Shown one piece after another: positions 7,691 to 16,309 of a stretch of 64,000 nt of DNA. The notes below the pieces were generated by a model. That model was not told the origin of the DNA. It saw only the letters and a list, made by a program, of their open reading frames with translations, and did no database searches. Where the stretch lies: the NCBI GenBank assembly GCA_903928445.1, contig CAIYRB010000145.1:1-64000 (forward strand), given 5' to 3'. The stretch's first letter is position 1; each line of letters starts with the position of its first letter. The DNA comes from an uncultured Pseudomonadota bacterium. Lineage in GTDB: Bacteria; Bdellovibrionota_B; Oligoflexia; Oligoflexales; CAIYRB01. The position numbers were made by a program, and so were the translations under genes.

Positions 7691-7912
7691 ATGAATTCAG
7701 GATTGAATCCTCATGCGAAGCTTGACGATGAGCGGCGACCAGAGTGCCCCCTCTTTCTCGATGTCAAAGCGTTTGCCGCCGCAAGTGGATTGCCTACTGG
7801 GATGGTCGACCGTTTGTTAAGGCAGGGTCGGTTGGAATACAAGGCGGAAGGTAGATTGCGCCTAATCCCCCGCTCCGAATTGGCACGGCTGTCGGGGGTC
7901 ATCGGGCGATGA
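7691..7912 (+). CDS. Small helix-turn-helix protein, excisionase-like
   Basis: 73 residues. The ATG at 7691 is preferred because AAAGGAG (7676-7682) is 8 bases upstream; the ATG at 7685 would be too close. The protein is essentially one winged-helix unit: LFLDVKAFAAASGLPTGMV-DRLLRQGRLEY..EGRLRLIPRSELARL, like MerR/excisionase-type domains. Its stop overlaps the next start as ATGA, tying it to the SF3 helicase. It is probably a regulator of the replication operon or a recombination directionality factor. It differs from the AlpA-like protein at 10346. Confidence 0.75.
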   Translation: MNSGLNPHAKLDDERRPECPLFLDVKAFAAASGLPTGMVDRLLRQGRLEYKAEGRLRLIPRSELARLSGVIGR

Positions 7913-9270
7913 AACATACGACCAAATATGATGACAGGCGATATGACAGCTCAGCAAACTCGGCGAAGTTAAAATTGCCAGATATATACAGTCTGACTGC
8001 TGATATCATTTGCGGGCTGCCTATCGCAGCTGGCTATCCACCTTTTCCAGAACGTTATCGCGTAGTCGCGGATAGCTATGGAAGGCGGCGGCTGCTTATT
8101 GAGTCCAATGGCGGCGTCGTTCGATACGTGGATGACGTGGCGCTAGTGAATGCGATCCTTAATTATTGGCGTGATCAGCTCGTTCCGCTAAATCCCCGCT
8201 TTAACTTAGTACATCGCAATGCTGTCGAGGCAGCGAAGTATGCCTTCGAAGTTTTGAGGCCACTGACTGGTGAGCCTCCTCTGATCGCATTCAAGTCGGC
8301 GGAGGGCCTGACATTCTACCGGCTACCTTTTGATCCAATTCGTAGTGCTCCTTTAGATGTCTGCCCCGGTTTCAAAGAAATTGGCGATAGAATGTCTAAC
8401 TTCCCGGCATTCTGTATGCGAGTAGCCTCATTGTTTGATCCTTACGCTGATCGTAAGCAGGCCGTGTACGTACATGGACCAAAGGATTCGGGTAAGAGCC
8501 AGCTACAGGCTATACTAGCCTTTTTGGCGGGTGGATCAGGCGTACACTCCAGTGCCTATTGTGTTCTGGGATCCGCTGAGTTGAACTCTCCGTTTTGGAA
8601 ATCTGCTTTGGTTGGGAAGCGACTATTGGTGCTTCCCGAAGCTTCTCCAAATTTCCTGCCTACCTCGGAGTTCAAATCGTTAACCGGTGATGGACTACAT
8701 GCGATTAACCAAAAGAATAGACCCATTTTCATGGCCATGCTCCCTGTGCTTGTCTTTCTCTTTTCAAACGGCAAGCCTCTGACTCGTGGAGACAGTGCGG
8801 TCATCGAACGGATAATTGATTGTGAAATCCGTCCTTTTCAGCGGTCAAGGATGATACCCGAACGGGAATATCAGGAGCAGCTGCGCCGCGAACTTCCAGC
8901 ATTCATAGGTTACTGTCTCGAGCTATATGCGCCTTATTGCGGGGGACGGCGATTGCCTTGTGACTTGCGAAATATAAACGCGGGCGGCGATGACTTAAGC
9001 GAAGAGGCTGTCTCGTTTTTTGAGGAGCACCTGAGTGTTGATAAGGTGTCGACAATCATGCGTGATGATTTTTACGAAATGGTCCGCGACCTGGCGCCGC
9101 ACTGTTCTACAAAGAAGTATCGACTATGGATCAAAATCTGGAAGAAAAAATTTGGGCTGGGAACAACTCGTCCGAGTGCGTGCGAGTCTAGAAATGGATC
9201 CAGTAAGCGACCGACATATATAACTGGGGTTCGATTTAGAAAGGCAATCGATTCTAATCCAGTCGCTTAG
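7909..9270 (+). CDS. SF3-type replicative helicase (P4/D5-like ATPase)
   Basis: 453 residues, overlapping the upstream gene by 4 bases. Walker A is GPKDSGKS at residues 190-197. A Walker B-like strand KRLLVLPEAS follows about 50 residues later, then LTGDGLHAINQKNR and PVLVFLFSNGKPL, typical of the superfamily 3 motif B'/C region (sensor Asn in FSNG), and an arginine-finger region AVIERIIDCEI. C-terminal part resembles the winged-helix tail of plasmid/phage primase-helicases. It should unwind the island origin as a hexamer and work with the primase encoded next (9402). The 131-base gap behind it changes from GC-rich to AT-rich and could hold the origin. Confidence 0.85.
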   Translation: MKHTTKYDDRRYDSSANSAKLKLPDIYSLTADIICGLPIAAGYPPFPERYRVVADSYGRRRLLIESNGGVVRYVDDVALVNAILNYWRDQLVPLNPRFNLVHRNAVEAAKYAFEVLRPLTGEPPLIAFKSAEGLTFYRLPFDPIRSAPLDVCPGFKEIGDRMSNFPAFCMRVASLFDPYADRKQAVYVHGPKDSGKSQLQAILAFLAGGSGVHSSAYCVLGSAELNSPFWKSALVGKRLLVLPEASPNFLPTSEFKSLTGDGLHAINQKNRPIFMAMLPVLVFLFSNGKPLTRGDSAVIERIIDCEIRPFQRSRMIPEREYQEQLRRELPAFIGYCLELYAPYCGGRRLPCDLRNINAGGDDLSEEAVSFFEEHLSVDKVSTIMRDDFYEMVRDLAPHCSTKKYRLWIKIWKKKFGLGTTRPSACESRNGSSKRPTYITGVRFRKAIDSNPVA

Positions 9271-9401
9271 TAACTTCGGTCAGGACCCTTCCCGCTGAAG
9301 TCGGGGGATAAAGCCCGCGGAACTCACCGGCGCTGTAGGTCGGTCAAGGGGTCAGGCTTAAGTGCTTACTTTCAGAGTAAATTAAAATGGGAGAAATATA
9401 A

Positions 9402-10343
9402 ATGGAGTACAATGTCTGTTCTCCTGTCGACCGGTCGCGACAGTATGTCAAGTTTACGAGATTGCCAGGATTTTCTGACACGGTGGGGAATGACATTGCG
9501 GTCCCAGACACAATACCTAGCCGACCCGATCAAAAGCCGGCTGTCTTGCTAAGTCGGTCTGATAGTTCGAGCCTAAATCCCAGAGTTCATTGCCAATTCT
9601 CCGTCATAAATTGCGGAAGGTTCAGGGATATCAGCAAAGTAGTTACTACTGCATGTTGGAGCCCGATCATCTGGGTTCAAGGCTATAGGCGGACAGATGA
9701 TTTCCAGATGTGCATGCTTATGGTGCTCGACTTCGATGGCCCGGGTTATTCCATAGAGGCATGCATCGAAGATTTTTGGGGCGTTCGGCATATTATCGGG
9801 ACCACCAAGTCGCACGGGCAGATCAAGAATGGTGTAATATGCGATCGATATCGCCTCATCGTGCCCTTTTCACGTCCCATCCTGTCGCTGGCCGAGTATC
9901 TAAGCAACATCAAACGCGCTGTTAAATCCTTGCCTGCCGACCAATCTTGCACTGATGGTGGTCGGTTCTTCTTTCCCTGCATTGATATTGTATCTGTCAA
10001 TGATGTTGGCATTGACTATCAAGTCGTTGAATGTCCAGTTGATGCCAGTGCGCTAGTTAAATCTGAGGTTCAATGCCGACGCAGCGGCAATCAGAGCGGG
10101 TCTTGGGGCATACTGCCTCCTTGGGATTGCGCGCTATTGCGGCAGCCGATTCTCGCGGGTCAGCGCAATTGCACGTGCTTCCATCTAGGCTTGACGCTCA
10201 CGCGTCACGGTTTTGATGAAGCGGCTGTCATGCGGATTGTCCGCTCGACCGACATCAAAATTGATGGCGACTTCACTGAAGCGGAGCTAATTCGTGCGAC
10301 CCAATCAGGAATTGCGTGGGCTCATCGCAATCGGCGGAGTTGA
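9402..10343 (+). CDS. Archaeo-eukaryotic-type primase (PrimPol-like)
   Basis: 313 residues, with GGGAGA upstream of the ATG. The core is MVLDFDGPGYS (metal-binding DxD, residues 110-112), then VRHIIGTTKSHGQ, where H130 and the SHG stretch match the sxH motif of AEP primases, and CDRYRLIVPFSRPI. These are the signature pieces of small primases in plasmids and phage satellites. It lacks its own helicase; the SF3 ATPase at 7909 supplies that, so the pair replaces the usual fused P4 alpha protein. The N-terminal 90 residues and the C-terminal part (about 225-313) are not assigned. The AlpA-like gene follows after 2 bases. Confidence 0.8.
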   Translation: MEYNVCSPVDRSRQYVKFTRLPGFSDTVGNDIAVPDTIPSRPDQKPAVLLSRSDSSSLNPRVHCQFSVINCGRFRDISKVVTTACWSPIIWVQGYRRTDDFQMCMLMVLDFDGPGYSIEACIEDFWGVRHIIGTTKSHGQIKNGVICDRYRLIVPFSRPILSLAEYLSNIKRAVKSLPADQSCTDGGRFFFPCIDIVSVNDVGIDYQVVECPVDASALVKSEVQCRRSGNQSGSWGILPPWDCALLRQPILAGQRNCTCFHLGLTLTRHGFDEAAVMRIVRSTDIKIDGDFTEAELIRATQSGIAWAHRNRRS

Positions 10344-10345
10344 AG

Positions 10346-10696
10346 ATGACTACCCCCATTTCGCAAGCACCATTGGGGACTACGATGGAGCGCTACCTTG
10401 ACGTGCTTGGTGCTGCCGATCTCTTATTGGTATCAAAAGCGACCATATATGGGTGGGTCCACGAGCGTCGCATTCCATACCGTAAGCATGGAGGGAGGCT
10501 GGTTTTTTGGCAGCCTGACCTACTGAAATGGAGCAAGTCTCAAGAAGTTCGTCCAGTTGCTGGGGCCTCCTGGCCTACCATGGCTGGCGATGGTATAGAG
10601 TCGTTGCGCCGCAAGGCGTCCAGCTCTTTGAAAACCGAACAAACCAAGTCGAAGCCGCAACCTCCAGGTGGGAGGTCTAGGAATGGCAATTATTAA
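10346..10696 (+). CDS. AlpA/excisionase-type DNA-binding protein
   Basis: 116 residues from the ATG at 10346, which lies 2 bases after the primase stop with GGAG 6 bases upstream. A HTH_17-type winged helix spans about residues 15-70: YLDVLGAADLLLVSKATIYG, WVHERRIPYRKHGGRLVFW, PDLLKWSKSQ. The tail is Ser/Lys/Pro-rich. Proteins of this type act as excisionases or transcriptional activators of integrase (AlpA in cryptic prophages, Xis in P4-like elements). The gene overlaps the integrase start by 14 bases, so the pair is likely a single regulatory unit. Confidence 0.82.
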   Translation: MTTPISQAPLGTTMERYLDVLGAADLLLVSKATIYGWVHERRIPYRKHGGRLVFWQPDLLKWSKSQEVRPVAGASWPTMAGDGIESLRRKASSSLKTEQTKSKPQPPGGRSRNGNY

Positions 10697-11792
10697 TAGG
10701 AAATCCAGGGCGGGCACGACAAGTTACATCGTGCGGGTCCGGGATTACAACGGACGCTGGTTTCCAGCGACCACCTACGACCGGCGGGTGGATGCCGAGC
10801 GGCGGGAACGTGAGCTACTGTCGCTAAGGGACACGGGTAGTACAGCGACTCCCAACGAGCTTAGGGCGTTGACCGTCCAGCAGTTTGTTGAGAAGTGGAG
10901 TTTGGAACGACGGGCAAATGTGTCAGGCGGTTGGAAGGTGACCCAGGACCAGATGATCCGTGCCTATATTCTGCCAACACTGGGCGGGATGAAATTGCTC
11001 GATGTAAAGCATTCGAAGATCGGTGCGGTTCTCAATGCCATGGAAGCGGCCAAGCTTGGCGCACAGACAAGGCTGCATGTGTTCAACTTGATGCACCGGA
11101 TTTTCGGCGATGCGCTGGGATACTACCATCTCATTAGTTCAAATCCCGTGACGATGCGGGACAAGCCGGCGGTGATCCGGGTCGAGCAGAAGCACTTAAA
11201 GCCAACAGAGGCGAAAACGCTACTCGGGGGTAGCCGGGATCGCTATATCGGGCCAGCAATTTGGCTCGCGACGCTCGGAGCGTTGCGCCCTAACGAGGTT
11301 CAAGCACTTCGGTTCGATGCCATCGACTTCGAGCGCAACGTGATCGAGATTCGTGCCGGGTTCAAGCGCAAGGTGAACCGGTTAGAGCCTTACCCCAAGG
11401 GGAAACGTAAAGGCGAGGTCCCGATGCCTCAGCCTCTGCGGGAGCTGCTGGTCGAGCTGAGTATTGGCAAAGACCCAGGTGATTTTGTCATACCGGGTGT
11501 CCGGGGCGAGATCCTCAGTTACGGGACCTTCCTTAGTCACCTGACAGCGATCCTGGCGGAGTTAAAACTTCCGCTAGTGACGCCGCATAAGCTACGGCAC
11601 TCGGCGACAGAGCTGTGGATCGAGCAGGGTGCCACCGAAGAGGATCTCATCCGCCTCCTGAACCATTCGGGGGCGGGAGCGATCCGCGGGTACATCCATC
11701 GGTCATCGGAACGCCTGCACGCCCTGGCGTCTAAGATTGATATCGTGGCGCCAAAGGTCGTCGAGCGTCCTAGGCTCATGGTCGTCCGCTGA
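10683..11792 (+). CDS. Tyrosine recombinase (island integrase)
   Basis: 369 residues from the ATG at 10683, with GGGAGG 7 bases upstream. An N-terminal arm-binding region is followed by a SAM-like core-binding domain (about 65-160, TVQQFVEKWSLERR) and the catalytic domain. Catalytic residues: Arg in LGALRPNEVQALR (R202), HKLRH (H302, R305), LLNHSG (H328) and the nucleophile in RGYIH (Y337). A lysine lies in the YPKGKRKGE hairpin. It ends 85 bases before the tRNA-Ser repeat, the usual position for a tRNA-specific integrase. It should integrate and, with an excisionase, excise the 501-11939 element. Confidence 0.95.
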   Translation: MAIINRKSRAGTTSYIVRVRDYNGRWFPATTYDRRVDAERRERELLSLRDTGSTATPNELRALTVQQFVEKWSLERRANVSGGWKVTQDQMIRAYILPTLGGMKLLDVKHSKIGAVLNAMEAAKLGAQTRLHVFNLMHRIFGDALGYYHLISSNPVTMRDKPAVIRVEQKHLKPTEAKTLLGGSRDRYIGPAIWLATLGALRPNEVQALRFDAIDFERNVIEIRAGFKRKVNRLEPYPKGKRKGEVPMPQPLRELLVELSIGKDPGDFVIPGVRGEILSYGTFLSHLTAILAELKLPLVTPHKLRHSATELWIEQGATEEDLIRLLNHSGAGAIRGYIHRSSERLHALASKIDIVAPKVVERPRLMVVR

Positions 11793-11799
11793 ACAGTCA

Positions 11800-11822
11800 T
11801 GTTCACATTCTGTTCACAAGGC
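11800..11822 (+). promoter_or_regulatory. Putative right arm-type integrase/excisionase site
   Basis: TGTTCACA, spacer TTC, TGTTCACAAGGC: the partner of 679-701, in the same orientation, 8 bases after the integrase stop and 54 bases before the core repeat. Apart from the 3-base spacer the two 23-mers are identical, and nothing else at the two ends apart from the att core is shared to this degree. Confidence 0.6.
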
Positions 11823-11876
11823 GTGTGTTAGAGCTTTTTTCCATGTGTACCGGAAGCCTTCTAAGCCTCGGATATC

Positions 11877-11939
11877 ATGGCGGAGAGAGTGGGATTCGAA
11901 CCCACGTTAGGGATTAACCTAAACACGCTTTCCAAGCGT
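11877..11939. repeat. attR: 63-bp core repeat within intact tRNA-Ser
   Basis: Identical to 501-563. Here the repeat continues into the 5' half of the tRNA, so the gene stays functional after integration. The element must therefore carry the 3' end of the tRNA within its own attachment site. Crossover is expected inside this stretch, probably near the anticodon stem. Confidence 0.93.
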
Positions 11940-11967
11940 GCGCCTTCAGCCACTCGGCCATCTCTCC
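11878..11967 (-). tRNA. tRNA-Ser(GGA)
   Basis: On the reverse strand: acceptor 5' strand GGAGAGA, D-arm TGGCCGAGTGGCTGAAGGC, anticodon arm CACGCTTGGAAAGCGTG with anticodon GGA, a long variable arm (TTTAGGTTAATCCCTAA region), T-arm GTGGGTTCGAATCCCAC, acceptor 3' strand TCTCTCC, then G and an encoded CCA. Ninety bases with CCA, with the long variable arm expected of serine tRNA. It is the integration target of the island; its 3' part is repeated at 501-563. Confidence 0.95.
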
Positions 11968-12105
11968 ATAAGGACTAACTGGTTAATCTAAATGGAAAAT
12001 CTACGCAAGCACAAAAGTGACATCCCAGCCAAACACCTGTTATGCCAACTTTTTGCCTGAATCCCGCCCACTCCCTCCGCCCCGACCTGCCCCGACCACA
12101 CCCCG

Positions 12106-14175
12106 CTACCCTTCATCAGGCCGCCCATACAAATCCCGCTGCAACCTGAGGTCCAACTCCTCCACCTCCCCCCGATCGGCCACCACCCCCAGCAACCGCT
12201 GATGATAAGCAGCAAACGTCTCCCCCACCCGCCGAGGCCGTCCAGCACGCTGCTGTTTGGCCAAAAACTTGCGGTAATAGCGCGGCAGTTGCAGCGGCTG
12301 GCTTTGGCTGCGCCAGAGTTGTCCGAGCCACCAAAACAGCACGCCTAGACAGACGAGAAGGCCGAGGGAGCGGCCGTAGCTTTGGAACCACAGCCACTTC
12401 ACCTCGGCAGTGAGGTCGCGCTTTGGGGCGAGGTCCTGCAGGCTGCGGAGTAAGGAGCGTTGGGTGGACTGATCGTAGTCGACGACGTAGCGGCGCAGCC
12501 AGAAGCTGGTGGCGTTGGCGTAGAGTCGCAGCATGGCGGTGAAGCTTGCGGCGGAGGCGCGCGGGACGGGCGGGGTGGGGTTGAAGGAGTGCCAGCCGAT
12601 GCCGGGTACGTAGGCTTCGACCCAGGCGTGGGCGTCGTCGTCGCGGACTTCTAGACCGCCGACTAAGTGGTTGAAGGTGCCCCCTTGGTAGCCGACCACC
12701 ACGCGAGCGGGAATGCCAAGTGCTCGCAGGGTCAGGGCTGCTGCGGTGGCGAAGTATTCACAGTGTCCTTCGCGCTGCTCACCTAAAAAGGCTGCGAGGC
12801 TGTCTTGGGAGTGGAAGGAGTTGGCGAGGGTGGGTGTGAACTTGCTATTGAAGATCTGGGTCAGTCGCCGTTGCGCGCCGGCGATGGTCACCTGTTTGGG
12901 GTCGAGGTGTAATTCGGCGAGCCAGGACTTGAAGTAAGCTGCGTCTCGGACGGCGGCAGGTACCTCGAGGTTGGCGCGTAGGCTTTCTGGGGTGATTCCA
13001 GTGAGTGTTCCTGGTGCCTCAGGGCGATGCGGCGTCGCGGCTAATTCCTGGCGGATGTGGGCGATGGGCCTATTTGGTAGATCGGCGTCGCTCAGCTCGG
13101 CGGCGGTGCGGGTTTCATAGGTGATCCGGTCCATGCTGTAGGAGTCGCGGCTCAGGCTGCCGTTATCGTTGACCAGCAGGTGTAGCGAGGCTGGTTGCAG
13201 CGGGGTCACGGCGAGGAGGACTTCTGGATAGAAGATCGCCGCCACGGAGGACGGTTCCAAGTGGATGGTGAGTAGGTGAATATCATGGGTGGTCTCGCTG
13301 GCGAGGCGCAGGTCGGTGGTGGCGGCATTGCGGAAGTTGAAGACGCTGTTTGACCAATTGCGACCGTCGAAGGTGTCTAGTGCGTCGCCGCGAAAGAGCA
13401 GACTGTTGGTGTTGGTTTCGAGCCAGTCGTGGTCGTCGGCTTCGACCATGAAGGCTAGGGACTGTGATTCTTGGAGTTCACCGCCGCCGCTGAGGTTGAC
13501 TAGTCCGGAGTAGCCGGTGCGGTGTCCGGCGAGGTTTTGACTGAGCGACATGGTAAAGCTCTGGACGCGGGGAAAGGCGATAAAGATCAGTAAGGCCGAC
13601 ACCGTGCCCAGAGGCATGACGAGTAGAAACTGCGTCATGTAGCCTGGTGGCAAAGGCTCGTGCACATGCATGGATTGGTCATGTTGAAAATAGAGGTGAG
13701 CGGCGTTCATATTTAGGAGAATACAACCGGTAAGCAGTAGAAAAAGTGCGTAAACAAGGGGGCTGCTGCTTAGCGAAATGGCGCCGACGCCGATGATAGC
13801 GACGTTGAGAATGGCGAGCCAGTAGGTGCGGGTGAGACGCGGGCGTAGCAGCAACAGCGACAAGGCGCCGCAGATCATCTCGATCATGCCCTGGATAAAG
13901 TCCTCTAGTCGGTGGATGCGCACCGCCTCTTCGGCGGCTAAGCACAAAAGCAAGGTGCCGACGGCCACGCCGAGCAGGCGGCGCTTCGGACCGAGGTTTA
14001 GGCCGATCGAGGTGACGAGGAAAAAGGCGACGGCAAAGGCTGGTAGGCCAACCCAAGGGCGCACGACCTCTGTCATGAGCACAAGGATGCAGGTTAAAAG
14101 AATGAGCAGCTGCCAGGTGCTGCGATAGAATGCCGCGACGCTAAAACTCGCTAGACTTAGGCGGGGAAGTTTCAT
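12106..14175 (-). CDS. TgpA-type membrane transglutaminase-like protein (DUF3488/DUF4129)
   Basis: 689 residues. About six hydrophobic segments fill the first 210 residues, followed by a periplasmic region with a transglutaminase-like cysteine protease fold: EGHCEYFATAAAL (Cys near 472), ALGIPARVVVGYQGG, DDAHAWVEAYV (His near 516) and GWHSFNPTPP. A further membrane segment (LGLLVCLGVLFWWLGQ, about 602-620) and a short cytoplasmic tail close the protein. The start overlaps the DUF58 stop by ATGA. Together with DUF58 and MoxR proteins this forms a widespread operon; TgpA of Pseudomonas is an essential periplasmic protein. The substrate is not known from sequence. Confidence 0.93.
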   Translation of the reverse strand: MKLPRLSLASFSVAAFYRSTWQLLILLTCILVLMTEVVRPWVGLPAFAVAFFLVTSIGLNLGPKRRLLGVAVGTLLLCLAAEEAVRIHRLEDFIQGMIEMICGALSLLLLRPRLTRTYWLAILNVAIIGVGAISLSSSPLVYALFLLLTGCILLNMNAAHLYFQHDQSMHVHEPLPPGYMTQFLLVMPLGTVSALLIFIAFPRVQSFTMSLSQNLAGHRTGYSGLVNLSGGGELQESQSLAFMVEADDHDWLETNTNSLLFRGDALDTFDGRNWSNSVFNFRNAATTDLRLASETTHDIHLLTIHLEPSSVAAIFYPEVLLAVTPLQPASLHLLVNDNGSLSRDSYSMDRITYETRTAAELSDADLPNRPIAHIRQELAATPHRPEAPGTLTGITPESLRANLEVPAAVRDAAYFKSWLAELHLDPKQVTIAGAQRRLTQIFNSKFTPTLANSFHSQDSLAAFLGEQREGHCEYFATAAALTLRALGIPARVVVGYQGGTFNHLVGGLEVRDDDAHAWVEAYVPGIGWHSFNPTPPVPRASAASFTAMLRLYANATSFWLRRYVVDYDQSTQRSLLRSLQDLAPKRDLTAEVKWLWFQSYGRSLGLLVCLGVLFWWLGQLWRSQSQPLQLPRYYRKFLAKQQRAGRPRRVGETFAAYHQRLLGVVADRGEVEELDLRLQRDLYGRPDEG

Positions 14176-15191
14176 GCCAGCACCTGAAGACGCCGCGCTT
14201 TGGTCGGGGGCGGCTGGTTTCGTAGCGATGCGGGTAAGGATTGGTGGCGCTGTGGGAAGCTAGGGAGTTGGGCCAAGGCCATCATGCTCGCATCCTTGCC
14301 AACGCTGGTCATGCCGTCGCCAAAGTCCAGGCCAAAGCTGATGTTGGCGAGCTCTAGGACATGCATGGCGGCCCTAGTGCGAATGAACTGGTGCTCGTAG
14401 TCGGTCGCAGTGGCCGCGGCAGATAGTGTCGCCCAGGGTATGTCAAGCCAGACGACAGCGCTTCCGGCAGGTGTGCGTAGGTCGCGCACGACCCATTCCA
14501 AGACCGGCTGGTTGGCACTCTTTTTCCAGTCGATGGCACGGCGAGATTCCCGGCCGCTATAGGCTTTATGGGCGTAGAAGTCTTGCTCGGCGGCCATAAG
14601 ACTGAGCTCCTTAGCGAGGAGTCGACGCTGCTGCGCAATCTCTTGGTCGTCCAGGCGTGGTGCGACGACGAGTTCGGTGCCGAGGTCCAGGAGTTTGAAT
14701 TTGTCGAGGATCCCGAAGGGAAAGGTGGTGGATTGAAGCGTCAACAGGCGGCGGTGGATACCGCGCGGGAGGCCGGCGATGGTGACGGGGCGTAGCTCCC
14801 TGGTCGCAGGTGGAACCCGGGTAAGCAAAGTCGCCCCGACGGTTTTCGGATCGCGAGATATCAGGCGAAACCGCGGCCTTTCGGTGAGAAACAGGCTGCG
14901 CATGGAAAAGACCGAAAACCAGCTGCTGGTGTTTTCGACCATGAATGTCAGGACAAAGGGGGTGTCGGCGTCCACTAAGGCGCCGGTGATCGCCACGACT
15001 GAGCAACTGCGAATGGCCAACTCAGAGAGCATCCCAGAGACAATGAAACCGCCGAGTCCAGCGCTTAAAAAAACATAGAGTCCATTGATCCCAGACGAAA
15101 CGGCGACCAGGCCGACGGCTAAGACTAAACAAAATGAATATATGCCTGGCTTGGTAAAGGACAGCCCGCGGTTAACGCTTGGGTAGTACAT
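14172..15191 (-). CDS. DUF58-domain membrane protein
   Basis: 339 residues. Two closely spaced hydrophobic segments occur near residues 15-60, then a beta-rich region, then the DUF58 signature YSGRESRRAIDWKKSANQP followed by LEWVVRDLRTPAGSAVVWLD (about residues 208-250). The family is related to von Willebrand A domains and pairs with MoxR ATPases, which are thought to act as chaperones for them. The gene overlaps TgpA by 4 bases and follows the MoxR stop by 3 bases, so the three are one leftward operon. Confidence 0.92.
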   Translation of the reverse strand: MYYPSVNRGLSFTKPGIYSFCLVLAVGLVAVSSGINGLYVFLSAGLGGFIVSGMLSELAIRSCSVVAITGALVDADTPFVLTFMVENTSSWFSVFSMRSLFLTERPRFRLISRDPKTVGATLLTRVPPATRELRPVTIAGLPRGIHRRLLTLQSTTFPFGILDKFKLLDLGTELVVAPRLDDQEIAQQRRLLAKELSLMAAEQDFYAHKAYSGRESRRAIDWKKSANQPVLEWVVRDLRTPAGSAVVWLDIPWATLSAAATATDYEHQFIRTRAAMHVLELANISFGLDFGDGMTSVGKDASMMALAQLPSFPQRHQSLPASLRNQPPPTKARRLQVLA

Positions 15192-15194
15192 GAG

Positions 15195-16148
15195 CTACTG
15201 CACATCCACCTTGATGAGAAGATCGCCAATGGCGGCCTCCGCCGAAGTCGTCGGCTGGGCCACGACACGGTGCGCTAGGCATGGGACTGCTAGGGCCTGA
15301 AGGTCATCGGGCGTGACGAAATCACGTTGCTGATACAAGGCATAGGCGCGGGCCATACGCATCCAAATGACGCCGCCGCGTGTCGAGACGCCGACTCTCA
15401 AGCCACCGGAGGTGCGCGATTGGTCGATGAGGCGTTTGGCGTAGCTAGCGACGCGCTCTGAGATGTGAACGGTTTCGACGAGGTCTTGAAGCTGTTTTAA
15501 TTCGGCTAACTGCATCACGCCGGCTGGCACCGAGGCGAGCGGGTCGCGGACCGCCGCACGCAGGATGTCGAGTTCGCGCTGTTCGCTTGGATAGCCCATC
15601 TTGAGCTTGGCCGAAAAGCGGTCGAGTTGGGACTCGGGAAGCTCATAAGTGCCGACGCTTTCCGTGGGGTTTTGCGCGGCAAAGACGATAAAGGGCTGCG
15701 GCAGAGGATAGGTCTTGTGGTCGATGGTGACGCAGCCTTCCGCCATCGCTTCGAGCAGTGCTGATTGGGTCCGTGGTGAGGCGCGGTTTAGCTCGTCGGC
15801 AAGGAGCACTTGGGTGAAGATAGGACCGGGATGAAAGATAAAGGACTTCTGGTCATTGTCGTAGACTTCTACCCCAAGGACGTCCGCGGGCAAAAGGTCG
15901 CTGGTAAATTGCACCCGCGTCATGCCGAGGCCGAGTAGTTTCGCCAGGGCTTTGATGAAGGTCGTCTTGCCGACGCCAGGCACGTCTTCAAGGAGGACGT
16001 GACCTTGGGCGAGAAGCGCACACAGCATGACATCGGCCACCTTGCCCTTGTCATCGACGTGGCGGCGGAGCTCGTCCGCCAACTGCTTTAGGGCGGTTAG
16101 GGCGCCGTGATGCGGGGCGAGGGTTTGGCTGCGGGGGGCTGCATTCAT
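15195..16148 (-). CDS. MoxR-family AAA+ ATPase
   Basis: 317 residues if started at the ATG at 16148; an upstream in-frame extension to 16211 lacks a better ribosome site. Walker A is EDVPGVGKTT (about 55-63). Walker B is VLLADELNRASPRTQSALLE, the MoxR hallmark. ITIDHKTYPLPQPFIVFAAQ-NP with sensor Asn and an arginine-finger stretch LPESQLDRFSAKL follow, then the lid region. MoxR ATPases remodel partner VWA/DUF58 proteins. First gene of the MoxR-DUF58-TgpA operon; the 250-base upstream region should hold its promoter. Confidence 0.94.
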   Translation of the reverse strand: MNAAPRSQTLAPHHGALTALKQLADELRRHVDDKGKVADVMLCALLAQGHVLLEDVPGVGKTTFIKALAKLLGLGMTRVQFTSDLLPADVLGVEVYDNDQKSFIFHPGPIFTQVLLADELNRASPRTQSALLEAMAEGCVTIDHKTYPLPQPFIVFAAQNPTESVGTYELPESQLDRFSAKLKMGYPSEQRELDILRAAVRDPLASVPAGVMQLAELKQLQDLVETVHISERVASYAKRLIDQSRTSGGLRVGVSTRGGVIWMRMARAYALYQQRDFVTPDDLQALAVPCLAHRVVAQPTTSAEAAIGDLLIKVDVQ

Positions 16149-16291
16149 TCTTCTAGTTTGACCTGCCTGGTCCGGAAAGTACATGGGGCTGGCTGCACAA
16201 AAGCTTGTCAAGGCGCCTGGGATTTTGACAATTGATGCGCCGCCCTGGGCGTCCTCAAGTCTAGGAATCTTGGTAAGCGTCTGAAAATAAA

Positions 16292-16309
16292 CATAATAAT
16301 ATTATTATG
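16292..16309. promoter_or_regulatory. 18-bp AT-rich perfect palindrome
   Basis: CATAATAATATTATTATG is its own reverse complement. It lies between the divergent MoxR gene (start 16148) and the lipoprotein gene at 16398, about 90 bases upstream of the latter. It could be a dimer-binding operator or simply a -10-rich AT island for one or both promoters. Confidence 0.35.

Larger units (their letters stand above)
501..11939. mobile_element. tRNA-Ser-integrated island, phage-satellite-like (about 11.4 kb)
   Basis: The segment is bounded by perfect 63-bp direct repeats of the tRNA-Ser 3' part. The intact tRNA is at the right end, immediately beyond the integrase gene. Contents left to right: remnant recombinase, two-gene unknown module (-), XRE repressor (-), lipoprotein (+), terminase-small-subunit-like protein (+), unknown 447-residue protein (-), then a rightward run of small HTH protein, SF3 helicase, primase, AlpA-like protein and integrase. 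It has its own replication and excision genes but no visible capsid, tail, portal or conjugation genes. That gene set and size match P4-like or PICI-type phage satellites; this classification is inference. A degraded prophage or a minimal integrative plasmid are alternatives. Confidence 0.85.
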
